A DNA stretch of 64,000 nt. Origin: Paenibacillus aceti. GTDB taxonomy: Bacteria; Bacillota; Bacilli; Paenibacillales; Paenibacillaceae. Location of the stretch: NCBI RefSeq assembly GCF_003614185.1, contig NZ_KZ987724.1, positions 2,209,360 to 2,273,359 of the forward strand. Direction: 5' to 3'. This document shows, piece by piece, positions 40,259-48,500 of the stretch. The notes beneath the pieces are model-generated. The model saw only the letters and a list, made by a program, of their open reading frames with translations, made no database searches and was not told the DNA's origin. The translations under genes and the position numbers were made by a program. Each line of letters opens with the position of its first letter. The stretch's first letter is position 1.

Positions 40259-41795
40259 TGACAACACCTTCCTTCACCTCAAGCTCAGTAAATGGGATCA
40301 TGCGGGCTATGAATGTCTGTGTATGTTGTTCGGGTATTTCCTCTATTGACTCAGCCCAATCTATAAATACCGGGAAATCAGCTTTAGAAAATGTTCGGAA
40401 CAATTTTGAAAATTCAAGGAAGCAAAGCATTTCTTCTGATGTGGACAATACCCTAATCGGTTTACCATCGAATTCAGCCTTAAATGCAGGTTTGATCTCT
40501 CCAGTGCTTCTTACGACTTCGAATAACCTAATCGAAGCGCGGTTAAGATGTTTTTGAACATCCTCCATCTGCATTTCGCAACGCTTGATATTAAATGCCT
40601 TAGCCGCCTTTATACGAGCCTCAGCTTTTTCTATAGCTTGAGCTATTCTGGTCTTGTCATCACGGACAGAATTCTGCCGCCCCTTCGCCTTCTTACGGTT
40701 TTCGTGAAGAACTTTAACCTCTAAGTTGTGCTTCTGAGTAACTTCAAGATTAGATTCTAGTTGCTTCAACTCCGCGCGAAGTTCGGCAAGCGAAGCGTCG
40801 TTGGCAGATTTAAATTCGTCTGCCGCTTTCTGATCCGCCGTCTGGATAGATTCAATTTCAGAAGCAATCTTCTTACCCTCGGCTTGAATATCAACCATTT
40901 TCTTAGTGATCTCTTCGTTTTTCTTGGCCTGCTCTGCATTTAAGTTGATCTCGTGACCGCAATTTTCGCAGGTTATGAAATGATCTTCTTCAAATACCAA
41001 GCCGGATTGAAGGGCTTTATACTCTCCTAGCAAGGACTGACGCTTATTCTGAAGATCTGAAATATTCGTAGGAACAGGCTTTAGTCCTTCAATTGCCTTA
41101 ATGGCTTCTTTTAAACCGTTAATCTCTGTCATATCCACTGGAATCTCATCAGGTATTTCAGCTGATAGCGCTTCCCTTATCTCTTCCTCTTTACCTTCAA
41201 GCCTGATTAATTCTTCCTTCAATTGCTTTAGTTCCTCTGATTCCTTAGAGATAAAAACCCTTGGATCGATCAAAGGAACGCCTTTCAACACTTCAATTGA
41301 ATCTGAATTCTCTTCCTCCAATTCAGCGTATACATCTTTATCCCGTGGCAAAGGAATTAATGAAACAAACTCAGTCTCCATTTCTTTATCAGACATTGTT
41401 AGAAGAAATTGGGGCAAGAACGAGATCAAGAATCTTCGCTTGTTGCCAATAATTTGATCGATTTGATCTTGAGAGCCTTGCAATCGGTTAATGTATATCC
41501 TGGTATCCATCTTTGATTTCATCCTCGTTACATGGCGTTCAATCTCGTATATTTTCCCGTCGGATTCAAGTTCGATGGAAATCACCATTTCATTTCCCTT
41601 GTCGTTCATAAGTCGGTCAGCGCAACGTTCCTTACCGTACTTATCAACCCCAGCTAATCCAAATGATATAGCCTCCATGATGGATGACTTTCCGCGTCTA
41701 TTTCCGCCTTCTATCTCATTGATCATTCCAAATTCGAAATGACGATACTCTTGATAACCGCGGAAGCCCTTGACTCCCAAACTCCTGATGATCAT
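40251..41795 (-). CDS. SMC/Rad50/RecF-like ATPase
   Basis: 514 residues. Walker A (EGGNRRGKSS) is at about 29-38. A coiled-coil region runs from about 185 to 400 and contains a CENC pair near 276-279, like the Rad50 zinc hook. The C-terminal part has an ABC-type signature (STSEEMLCFLEFS) and Walker B (FPVFIDWAESI). Phage examples pair with a nuclease or annealase. No Mre11/SbcD-type nuclease is encoded beside it, which is unusual. Confidence 0.85.
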   Translation of the reverse strand: MIIRSLGVKGFRGYQEYRHFEFGMINEIEGGNRRGKSSIMEAISFGLAGVDKYGKERCADRLMNDKGNEMVISIELESDGKIYEIERHVTRMKSKMDTRIYINRLQGSQDQIDQIIGNKRRFLISFLPQFLLTMSDKEMETEFVSLIPLPRDKDVYAELEEENSDSIEVLKGVPLIDPRVFISKESEELKQLKEELIRLEGKEEEIREALSAEIPDEIPVDMTEINGLKEAIKAIEGLKPVPTNISDLQNKRQSLLGEYKALQSGLVFEEDHFITCENCGHEINLNAEQAKKNEEITKKMVDIQAEGKKIASEIESIQTADQKAADEFKSANDASLAELRAELKQLESNLEVTQKHNLEVKVLHENRKKAKGRQNSVRDDKTRIAQAIEKAEARIKAAKAFNIKRCEMQMEDVQKHLNRASIRLFEVVRSTGEIKPAFKAEFDGKPIRVLSTSEEMLCFLEFSKLFRTFSKADFPVFIDWAESIEEIPEQHTQTFIARMIPFTELEVKEGVVNA

Positions 41796-41826
41796 TCACA
41801 TTTCCTCCAAATCATGTTATTATGGA

Positions 41827-41861
41827 GGCGAAAACATGTTTTAGCGGACGATGTTTTCGCC
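41827..41861. promoter_or_regulatory. Long hairpin in the leader of the ATPase gene
   Basis: GGCGAAAACAT and ATGTTTTCGCC form a perfect 11-bp stem with a 13-base loop, 32 bases upstream of the ATPase start. On the plus strand the hairpin is followed by a T-rich stretch. It may be a bidirectional attenuator or an operator. Confidence 0.5.
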
Positions 41862-41874
41862 AAAGTGTTATTTT

Positions 41875-42075
41875 TCATTGATGATCACGTTCTCCAGCGT
41901 GGTCATTTTTCGTTTCAATAACAGCAAGTGCGGTCTCAAGGTCATCTATAACCACTTGAAAATCTTGCTTAAAGAACCATCCTGCCGACTCCATCGCAGT
42001 TCCTATAGAAACACCCGTTGTCTCATTTTGAAGCTTCCTGAGCTTATCTAGGGCTTTCTGTACGTGGTATTTCAT
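41875..42075 (-). CDS. Small phage protein (66 residues)
   Basis: Helical (MKYHVQKALDKLRKLQNETT, then DFQVVIDDLETALAVIETKN). GGGGTGAG precedes the ATG. Unknown. Confidence 0.5.
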   Translation of the reverse strand: MKYHVQKALDKLRKLQNETTGVSIGTAMESAGWFFKQDFQVVIDDLETALAVIETKNDHAGERDHQ

Positions 42076-42090
42076 CTTTACATCTCACCC

Positions 42091-42255
42091 CTATGCAGAA
42101 TGATTAATTAGTTCAAACTCATGCTGAAGATCGTCTATTTCCTTATCAAGCCAATCCTCGCCAGCGTCCAGAACTACTCCGCTATTTCTAAAGCGAATAA
42201 GGTTTTGGAGATGCCGCCATGCCTTCCAACCTTCCAACAGCCTGTTCTCACTCAT
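42091..42255 (-). CDS. Small phage protein (54 residues)
   Basis: MSENRLLEGWKAWRHLQNLI onward, with GGGAGGT upstream and a 4-base overlap with the next gene. A tryptophan-rich helix. Unknown. Confidence 0.55.
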   Translation of the reverse strand: MSENRLLEGWKAWRHLQNLIRFRNSGVVLDAGEDWLDKEIDDLQHEFELINHSA

Positions 42256-42467
42256 GCTGTACCTCCCGCTGGATATTGTTTTTTGATATTACGAGCATAG
42301 AAGCTTCCTACTGAGTCAGCGTTAATCAAGTCGTTGTAGACTTCTTTCGGTACTTGGTGATGCTCATAAACCTTCTGACTGCTCTTAAACTGGATATAAA
42401 ACACTTGCTTAGACTCATCGTAACCAACAGCAGCAACATTTGAAGATGCAACAGGTATAAGTTCCAT
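42252..42467 (-). CDS. KTSC-domain protein
   Basis: 71 residues from ATG 42465-42467. The KTSC features are clear: MELIPVASSNVAAVGYDESK, then FYIQFKSSQKVYEHHQVPKE and SVGSFYARNIKKQY. KTSC domains bind nucleic acid in other systems. Function here unknown. Confidence 0.8.
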   Translation of the reverse strand: MELIPVASSNVAAVGYDESKQVFYIQFKSSQKVYEHHQVPKEVYNDLINADSVGSFYARNIKKQYPAGGTA

Positions 42468-42468
42468 A

Positions 42469-42891
42469 TTAGATATAATCCTCCGGTCTAAAATTTTTAA
42501 CGAAATCAATAGAATCATCAAAGTCTATTCTGCGAACATGGCTATATTTAGCCACTTCAAAGCGTTCCTTAAGCTTGCTCCAAATCATTCTGCGGTAACG
42601 TCCTACCATATCCTTAAAGCTATCGTCAGCCTCTCTGTACCGATGTTTTGTAAGCTCATTAGACTTGATCCGTACAGCTTGCTGTAGTTGATAGCACTCA
42701 GCATCTGTCAAAGTAACGCTATCCCTAACCTCCTGAACCATGATCTGAACTTCCTCAACCTTTTCTGTCATTTCAACATGCATTTGCTTCATTCCATCAA
42801 ATAGCATCCTAATAGCAGCTCCTTGCTGCTCAGTTAGCTGTAACTGTCTTTCTATCACCGGGAAGTAATCGGCTTGCTCAATCATTGCCAT
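42469..42891 (-). CDS. ORF6C-type antirepressor-like protein
   Basis: 140 residues. The C-terminal half (TDAECYQLQQAVRIKSNELT, then DMVGRYRRMIWSKLKERFEV and SHVRRIDFDDSIDFVKNFRP) is the ORF6C domain found in phage antirepressors. The usual BRO or ORF6N N-terminal half is missing, so it is a single-domain form. It lies in the early operon and may modulate the repressor. Confidence 0.8.
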   Translation of the reverse strand: MAMIEQADYFPVIERQLQLTEQQGAAIRMLFDGMKQMHVEMTEKVEEVQIMVQEVRDSVTLTDAECYQLQQAVRIKSNELTKHRYREADDSFKDMVGRYRRMIWSKLKERFEVAKYSHVRRIDFDDSIDFVKNFRPEDYI

Positions 42892-44002
42892 GATTATTTA
42901 CCACCTTTCTGCCGTTTACGGCTGGTCTTAATTGTTCGATGAATGACTCTAACATATCTAAACTCTCTGAGAGGCGCTTCTTTTCGCTGCTGCTGGCTCC
43001 AGAGACTGCTCCAAGCATAAGCGTTGTGATCCCTACCTTTTGGAGAAATTGCTTGATATGAATACTGACTTGAATCGTGTTACTGTCAGCTTCAAAGCGT
43101 AATTTCTTCATACGAGCTATTTCCTGCTGTTCGTCGAAATCATCAGGCTGCTGCAACTTCAAGGCTTCGATCTCTTCTTTGGCCCGTTGATAACCTGACT
43201 TCAGTTGTTCTACCTTAACTCGCTCAGATTCTATATCTTCCTTGAGTTTGTTCTTCCAGTATTCATCACGCTGTTTAAGTTGAGCCTCCGCTTCCTTCTC
43301 TTTTTGCTTGATAAACACCGTTGTTTCTTCCTCATGACGTTCAACCGCTGCCGCAATTGCATCATCAAGTTGATCTGCAGGAATGGCGTTCTTGTACTGT
43401 CGTTGAAGCTCTTGCTTCTCCTGCTCCGCCCGTTCAGCCCGTTCCTCAGCTTCCCTAAGCCTATTCCTAGTTTCGATAAAGGCTTTATGAGTGCTGATTA
43501 AGCCTGCATCAAGCTGCTGAATAATTTCAGGAGTAGCGTTTTCTGCGATGAATTTCGCTTTGTCATATTGCTTCCCAGAGCCGAATCCAGCTTGTTCCGC
43601 AACAATATCTCTTACTTGACCGGACTGCTCAGGAAAATTTTCCTTGCCTCCAGACATCCGTTCCTTGGCTTTGATACGTTCCACATCTTCAAGCCGTTTA
43701 GCCCATTCGATCCGTTCCGAGAAGGTGAATTCTTTACGGTGTTCGTTCTCACTGATCTCCAATCGGAGTTGATGCTCGTAATCTGTAATCTCCATTATCC
43801 GAGCAAGAACTTGTTTTCTGCCAAGGAACTCATGTGCCCGTAACCGCCGTTCTCCAGCGACTAATTGATAATCAGGTGTAACTACAATTGGATTTATAAG
43901 TCCGTTTTGTTCTATATCATGAGCCAACTCTTCTATGCCACCGAAATCTTTCCGAATGCGGTCACTGACTTTGATTTTTTCGATATCAATTAGCACTTTC
44001 AT
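42878..44002 (-). CDS. ParB-like nuclease/partition domain protein
   Basis: 374 residues. The first 110 residues are ParB-N (IKVSDRIRKDFGGIEELAHD, then QLVAGERRLRAHEFLGRKQV). The middle has a DNA-binding region and the last 170 residues form a coiled coil. One palindrome copy (43631-43644) lies within its coding region and encodes the KENFPEQ segment. In phages such proteins act in DNA regulation rather than partition. Confidence 0.8.
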   Translation of the reverse strand: MKVLIDIEKIKVSDRIRKDFGGIEELAHDIEQNGLINPIVVTPDYQLVAGERRLRAHEFLGRKQVLARIMEITDYEHQLRLEISENEHRKEFTFSERIEWAKRLEDVERIKAKERMSGGKENFPEQSGQVRDIVAEQAGFGSGKQYDKAKFIAENATPEIIQQLDAGLISTHKAFIETRNRLREAEERAERAEQEKQELQRQYKNAIPADQLDDAIAAAVERHEEETTVFIKQKEKEAEAQLKQRDEYWKNKLKEDIESERVKVEQLKSGYQRAKEEIEALKLQQPDDFDEQQEIARMKKLRFEADSNTIQVSIHIKQFLQKVGITTLMLGAVSGASSSEKKRLSESLDMLESFIEQLRPAVNGRKVVNNHGND

Positions 44003-44306
44003 CCCCCTTTCTATGTCCCTTCTTATAATTCGAAGCCCTTTGTTCAGCTCTATAAGCCTCCAAGTCAGATAGCCGGATTATAATTTTTGGTTTGCGAGAA
44101 CCAGGAACTCCGTATCTTTCATGCGGAATAATACCTTCTTGGCACAGTTGATACATTAATTTATCAGATATGCGGACATAATCTGCCGCTTCGTGAACAG
44201 TAAGACTACGATCTAACTGCTCAGGCAAAAGAGCTAGAATACGACTTTCAACTGCTGCTATCTCCTCAACTACGATTGCTCGAATTGCTTCTTCTAAACC
44301 AGTCAT
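43986..44306 (-). CDS. Excisionase/MerR-type HTH protein
   Basis: 106 residues. Residues about 35-80 carry an HTH_17 motif (SLTVHEAADYVRISDKLMYQ, then LCQEGIIPHERYG). The position just after the Cro-like gene is right for an Xis-like or early regulator. It may serve as recombination directionality factor for the integrase. Confidence 0.65.
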   Translation of the reverse strand: MTGLEEAIRAIVVEEIAAVESRILALLPEQLDRSLTVHEAADYVRISDKLMYQLCQEGIIPHERYGVPGSRKPKIIIRLSDLEAYRAEQRASNYKKGHRKGDESAN

Positions 44307-44372
44307 GGCGCTTCACTCTCCAACACTAAATGGAATTACATAAGGTTGAATCACTCATCTTATTTCGGGAGT

Positions 44373-44567
44373 TTATGACAAAAAATAATCAACGGTAACT
44401 CCGAAATAATCAGCCAAAACCTTTAACTTATCTGTTTTTGGTTTGTATTTACCCTGTTTCCAATTCGTCAATGTAGCCGTAGAAACGCCAGTGTCTTTAG
44501 AAACTTGATATGATGTTTTTCCGGTCTCCTCTAATAGAACAAGGAATTTCTCGTACAATTTACACAC
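44373..44567 (-). CDS. Cro-like XRE repressor
   Basis: 64 residues: YEKFLVLLEETGKTSYQVSK, then DTGVSTATLTNWKQGKYKPK and VLADYFGVTVDYFLS. It is strikingly similar to the N-terminal half of the CI-like protein at 44776, as expected for a Cro/CI pair that share operators. The gene is the first of the leftward early transcript. Confidence 0.85.
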   Translation of the reverse strand: MCKLYEKFLVLLEETGKTSYQVSKDTGVSTATLTNWKQGKYKPKTDKLKVLADYFGVTVDYFLS

Positions 44568-44584
44568 TCCTCCTTAATAATATG

Positions 44585-44744
44585 TTGACTATTAGCTAAG
44601 GTTTCTTATATAATCTAAGTGTCACCTAAGTTATATAAGATTTCTCAGCTACTTCTTTTTATTAGCTCAGTTTTCTAAGCTATGTCTGTATATTAGCATA
44701 GCTTTCTGAGTTAGTCAATGGATTTTAGCTTAGTTTTCTGACTT
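44585..44744. promoter_or_regulatory. Lysis/lysogeny switch region with operator array
   Basis: Up to five sites of the form TTAGCTnAGnTTTCTnAGCT: 44592-44608, a half site near 44641-44650, 44661-44682, 44692-44714 and 44725-44744. A plus-strand promoter candidate is TTGACT (44585-44590), 18 bases, TATAAT (44609-44614). A minus-strand candidate is TTGACT (44718-44713), 17 bases, TAATAT (44695-44690). The operators overlap both. Confidence 0.8.
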
Positions 44745-44775
44745 CATTTTTAATAAAAATTACGGAGGAAAACTA

Positions 44776-45213
44776 ATGTACGAAATATTCGAAGAACTAT
44801 TAGAAAAGCACAACGTTACAGCCTATCGTGTTGCAAAAGAAACGGGAATTACCACTGCTACTTTCACCAGTTGGAAGCAAGGTAAGTACACTCCGAAACA
44901 GGATAAACTCCAAAAGATTGCTGATTATTTCGGTGTGACTCTTGATTACCTCATGGGGAATAAGGACGGATCCGCCCTAATCTGTGAGGACAAAGCACCG
45001 TACTATACGCTTTCTGATAAAGATAATCGCGACATTGCCAAAGAGTTGGAACGCATGATGGAGGAACTAGACAGTGGAACGTCCTTAGCATTCATGGGTG
45101 AGCCAATGGATGAAGAGGATAGGGAGTTATTGAGGATATCACTTGAAAACACTCTTCGCATGTCTAAAGAAATGGCAAAGAAAAAATTCACACCAAAAAA
45201 ATACAGAAAATAA
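44776..45213 (+). CDS. CI-like phage repressor
   Basis: 145 residues. HTH domain in residues 1-60 (YRVAKETGITTATFTSWKQG, then KLQKIADYFGVTLDYL), followed by an acidic helical part (ELERMMEELDSGTSLAFMGE) and a basic end. There is no LexA-type peptidase, so induction is expected to depend on the ImmA-like protease encoded next to it. GGAGG lies 6 bases upstream. It keeps element 1 dormant. Confidence 0.88.
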   Translation: MYEIFEELLEKHNVTAYRVAKETGITTATFTSWKQGKYTPKQDKLQKIADYFGVTLDYLMGNKDGSALICEDKAPYYTLSDKDNRDIAKELERMMEELDSGTSLAFMGEPMDEEDRELLRISLENTLRMSKEMAKKKFTPKKYRK

Positions 45214-45231
45214 CCTTCCGGGGGTTATCAA

Positions 45232-45642
45232 ATGGAGATTTTACTTTCTAAGAGACTGATCAAAACCCACGGAACCAACAACCCATCACGAATTGCATCT
45301 GAGACTAATCTAGTGGTTCTGTACGAAGATTTAGGAAAGAACACTTGGGGGTACTATTCTTGTATAAATAGGATTCCTTGTATACACATAAATTGCCGCT
45401 TGGATGGATTTTCGGCCACCTTTGCTCTGGCTCATGAATTGGGACACCATTTTCTTCATCCGGGTGTAAACACTCCGTTTTTAAGAAAGAGCACCCTTTT
45501 TTCAATAGAGAAGATCGAGCGGGAAGCTAACCGCTTTGCCTTGTATCTATTGATTGGTGAGGCACAACCAGAAATTAACGAAACTAAGTGCAACTTTTTG
45601 AAACGGTGTGGTATACCAGAGGAATTCCATGTTTTTTACTAA
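45232..45642 (+). CDS. ImmA/IrrE-family metallopeptidase
   Basis: 136 residues. The zinc motif is HELGHH (AHELGHHFLH, around residue 62), with EREANRFALYLL downstream supplying the third ligand. It follows the CI gene by 18 bases. In ICEBs1, ImmA cleaves the cognate repressor to induce excision, and the same is likely here. Confidence 0.88.
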   Translation: MEILLSKRLIKTHGTNNPSRIASETNLVVLYEDLGKNTWGYYSCINRIPCIHINCRLDGFSATFALAHELGHHFLHPGVNTPFLRKSTLFSIEKIEREANRFALYLLIGEAQPEINETKCNFLKRCGIPEEFHVFY

Positions 45643-45717
45643 TCTTTGCGCTTTCCAGCTGCAAGGCTGTTTAAATACAATTATAAATAGAACGTATGTT
45701 CCTGAGGTGGTGCAAAA

Positions 45718-47019
45718 ATGGCAAAAGGCAGCATTGAGAAACGAGGAGTAAATACCTGGAGGCTAACGGTTGATCTTGGATTTAATCATGACGGTACTAG
45801 AAATCGTCCAAGAAAACGGGTCGAGGTGGATGATCCAGAAATTCTGAGGTCGAAGAGAGCTCTAGATGAGTATCTCGATGGTGAATTATTTAAGTTTAAA
45901 CAGGAAGTTGAGTCAGGCGAGTACATCAAGCCAGAAAAAATGACCTTTGAAGCGTTTGTCTTGGATGAATGGATGGAAAAGTACGCTAACGACCCAAATA
46001 ACCTCTCCCCCACTACACTCGCTACTTATGAAGGGATAATTGAATCTCGATTAATTCCGCAATTTGGTCATAAGCAAATCGATAAGATTAGCACAATGAG
46101 TCTTGTTACTTTTATGAAAAGCTTAGAAAAACCAGGGGCAAGAAGACCACCTGTCACTAAAAAACCACTTACTGAAAAGCAAAAGAAAAAACTTATGGAG
46201 CCATTAGAACCTGGTACAATTGTTTATATCTATAGAGTGCTTAAAAACATATTCAAACAAGCTTTTGATTGGAGAGTAATCAAAGTCAACCCAATGGATG
46301 GTGTTAAAAAACCATCCGAGAGAAATTCTAAGGAAAAAATAATAGCTCAACGTAAAAATCCACAATATTACGATGAGGATGAAGCGCAACAAGTTGTTGA
46401 TGCTCTCTATAAAGAATCTCGAAAGTGGAGACTTCTTATTCTTGGCTCAATGATCGGTGGTTTCAGAAGAGGTGAATTATTAGGATTAGAATGGCCGCTA
46501 GTTTTTTTCGAGCGTAACTTCATCTCTGTGGAAAATAACATTCCTTATACTAAAAAAGGGAAAGCCATCGAGAAAGGTCCTAAATCATCATCATCTTATC
46601 GAGATACTGATATGCCGGAGTGGTATATGGAAGAGTTAGAGATTTATAAAAAGGAGTGGGAAGAAGAAAAAGAATTCTTAGACGACAAATGGGAAGGTGA
46701 AGATCGACAATTCGTATTTCATAATGGTAAAGGAAAGCCATACTACTATCAGCATCCATCAAAATGGTGGAAACGATTTTGTAAGCGACATGGAATTAGA
46801 TACATTAAATTTCATGGCTTGCGTCATAGCTCAGGAACTCTTCTTTTGGAAGATGAGGATGAAACTAATTTTGACTCAATTTTGAAAGTCATTCAAGAGC
46901 GGTTAGGACACGCCAGATTATCAACTACTACCGATATCTATGTTCACGTTACCAAAAAAGTAATAAGACGTACAACCGGGAAATTTGATAAATTCGCGCG
47001 TGGTAGTAAAAAAAAATAA
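45718..47019 (+). CDS. int: Tyrosine integrase of element 1
   Basis: 433 residues with GAGGTGG upstream. Arm-binding domain in the first 60 residues, core-binding domain about 75-190, and catalytic motifs GGFRRGELLGL (Arg), KFHGLRHSSG (H-x-x-R), ERLGHARLSTTTDIYVH (GH and the Tyr). It ends 184 bases before the tRNA-derived repeat at 47203-47252, the probable attP core. Confidence 0.93.
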   Translation: MAKGSIEKRGVNTWRLTVDLGFNHDGTRNRPRKRVEVDDPEILRSKRALDEYLDGELFKFKQEVESGEYIKPEKMTFEAFVLDEWMEKYANDPNNLSPTTLATYEGIIESRLIPQFGHKQIDKISTMSLVTFMKSLEKPGARRPPVTKKPLTEKQKKKLMEPLEPGTIVYIYRVLKNIFKQAFDWRVIKVNPMDGVKKPSERNSKEKIIAQRKNPQYYDEDEAQQVVDALYKESRKWRLLILGSMIGGFRRGELLGLEWPLVFFERNFISVENNIPYTKKGKAIEKGPKSSSSYRDTDMPEWYMEELEIYKKEWEEEKEFLDDKWEGEDRQFVFHNGKGKPYYYQHPSKWWKRFCKRHGIRYIKFHGLRHSSGTLLLEDEDETNFDSILKVIQERLGHARLSTTTDIYVHVTKKVIRRTTGKFDKFARGSKKK

Positions 47020-47207
47020 AAACAATGTGATTATGAATCATTTTACCAACTATCGATACGTTATTTTTAATGGGGACAAAACGGGGACGGAATACAGTGT
47101 TTTATATAGAATTCATTCAATATGAGAACAACATGCGAACACCTGAAAGCCTTGATATTACTGGTTATTCAGAAATTGTTCCATTTAAAATACGTTACCT
47201 ATCCACC

Positions 47208-47252
47208 TTGACAGGGTGGGGGTCAGTGGTTCGAGCCCACTACAGATCATTA
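47208..47252. repeat. Att core: 3' part of tRNA-Val(GAC), left copy
   Basis: 45 bp identical to 63590-63634. Read on the plus strand it contains the anticodon loop TTGACAG (GAC), GGTGG, variable loop GGGTC, T arm AGTGG-TTCGAGC-CCACT and ACAGATC for the acceptor. Here CCACC (47203-47207) also precedes the loop, so the anticodon stem is complete. No D arm or acceptor 5' strand is upstream, so this is not a whole tRNA gene. It separates elements 1 and 2. Confidence 0.85.
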
Positions 47253-47331
47253 TGCCTTATGGCACAAGGGTTTCCAGCGATTCATCCACTTATCAATAAT
47301 AGGTGGTCGATAACTGACACGTTTATATCAC

Positions 47332-47382
47332 AAAAAACCACTATCTTTAAGGACACAATCTCCTTGAAGGTGGTGGTTTTTT
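47332..47382. terminator. Bidirectional terminator-like hairpin covering the integrase ribosome site
   Basis: A 22-bp stem, fully paired including three G-U pairs, with a 7-base loop. The 5' arm begins with six A, the 3' arm ends with six T. The 3' arm contains GAAGGTGGTGG, the presumed ribosome binding site of the integrase, 8 bases before its ATG. Readthrough RNA from the tRNA side would therefore be terminated or not translated. Confidence 0.75.
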
Positions 47383-47384
47383 CT

Positions 47385-48305
47385 ATGCTATTCAAATTCG
47401 CGTTGACTGAGTTTAAAGCAGACCGAGAATATCGAAATGTGAGTGATCGTACTCTAACTGCGTACATGAATCAGTTGAATGAATTTCATCAGTATTGTGT
47501 TAATCATGACGTGGTGAATCTGGAGGATTGTACAGCATCATTCATCAAACAGTATTTACTCCATTGTAAGGAGAAAGGCAACAACCCAACAACGGTAAAT
47601 ACAAAGTTACACATCTTAAAAATCTTCTTCAATTACTTTGAAACTGAAATGGAAGTATTTACTCCCAAGACTAATCCCACTAAACGGATAATCTTTGCCA
47701 AAGAAGAAATCAAAATCGAGGTATTTTCAGACGCACATATTAAACAGATGCTTAGATATTACCAATCCCTTAAATATCGGGATAAATCGCTTTACGCTTA
47801 TCGAGATTACTTTATGATTATCTTTTTACTTGGTTCTGCTTGTCGTATCGGTGAAACTGCAAATCTTAGGTGGAAAGATGTTGATCTCGTTAATCAAATC
47901 ATTACCGTCAACGGAAAGAAACGAATAGCTAGTAGTATTCCTATGTCGGACAAGTTAAAAGCAGAGTTTTTAGAGTATCGACTGTTTATTGATCAACACT
48001 TCCCTACAATGCCCGAAATGGTGTTTACAAATCGAGACGGAAAACCATTAACCGATAATGCAATTAAGTGCATTTTCAAGCATCTAAAGGCAATCATGAA
48101 CTTTAAAGATGTTCGGCTTAGTGGGCATACGTTTCGCCACACAGCAGCGCATAGAATGTTGATCGCAGGTGCAGATGTTGGCACAATACAGAAGATGCTA
48201 CGCCATTCTAACGTTAGCATGACGCTAAGATATTTCTCTTTATGGGGAACCGCATTGGCAGAGCAAAACGAAAAGTTTAATGCATTAAATTCATTTGACC
48301 TATGA
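47385..48305 (+). CDS. int: Tyrosine integrase of element 2
   Basis: 306 residues from ATG 47385-47387. The frame is open upstream to 47070, but that extension reads through the att repeat and the hairpin and has no integrase character, so it is not used. A SAM-like core-binding domain (residues 1-95) is followed by ACRIGETANLRWKDV (Arg), GHTFRHTAAH (H-x-x-R), MLRHSNVSMTLRYF (His and Tyr). It is a short XerC-like integrase without an arm-binding domain and is clearly different from the element 1 integrase. Confidence 0.92.
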   Translation: MLFKFALTEFKADREYRNVSDRTLTAYMNQLNEFHQYCVNHDVVNLEDCTASFIKQYLLHCKEKGNNPTTVNTKLHILKIFFNYFETEMEVFTPKTNPTKRIIFAKEEIKIEVFSDAHIKQMLRYYQSLKYRDKSLYAYRDYFMIIFLLGSACRIGETANLRWKDVDLVNQIITVNGKKRIASSIPMSDKLKAEFLEYRLFIDQHFPTMPEMVFTNRDGKPLTDNAIKCIFKHLKAIMNFKDVRLSGHTFRHTAAHRMLIAGADVGTIQKMLRHSNVSMTLRYFSLWGTALAEQNEKFNALNSFDL

Positions 48306-48484
48306 CAAATCACCATCCCATAAACGACAAAACATTAGTTTTACTCAAAATACTGTCTCAGCAAACCTCAACGCTACTAAAGGAGTATCAAAGCTCATCA
48401 TTAGACCGCAAAAGGGCTATAATGTACGAAATTGAACGTTTGCGAATGAAACGAGAATCACTTATTCAAACCAAACTAATTTAA
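48302..48484 (+). CDS. Small protein coupled to the integrase (60 residues)
   Basis: Overlaps the integrase stop by 4 bases (ATGA). The product is a helical, basic protein (TLLKEYQSSSLDRKRAIMYE, then IERLRMKRESLIQ). Translational coupling suggests a role in excision or integration; it could be a directionality factor, but no HTH is seen. Confidence 0.6.
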   Translation: MTNHHPINDKTLVLLKILSQQTSTLLKEYQSSSLDRKRAIMYEIERLRMKRESLIQTKLI

Positions 48485-48500
48485 GAGGAGAGATTTAACT

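Larger units (their letters stand above)
1..47252. mobile_element. Element 1: siphovirus-type prophage (left end outside window)
   Basis: The stretch holds a full set of temperate siphophage modules in normal order: integrase, repressor switch, recombination, replication, late regulator, packaging, head, tail and fibres. The right boundary is placed at the 45-bp tRNA-derived repeat at 47208-47252, just past the integrase. The left boundary and the lysis genes are not seen. Nearly all genes are on the minus strand, except the repressor/protease/integrase group and two small genes at 25.8 and 31.1 kb. I see no obvious inactivating lesion in the essential genes, so the prophage may be intact. 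Confidence 0.93.

Noticed and set aside
44085-44305. A second ParB/partition system for plasmid-like maintenance
   Set aside because: There is no ParA gene or parS array beside the ParB-like gene, and integrase plus att indicate a chromosomal prophage.
47203-47252. A tRNA gene
   Set aside because: Only the part from anticodon stem to 3' end is present. No D arm or 5' acceptor strand is upstream, so it is an att fragment.
47070-47384. A 105-codon N-terminal extension of the satellite integrase
   Set aside because: It reads through the att repeat and the terminator hairpin, has no integrase-like sequence, and the proper start has its own ribosome site at 47385.
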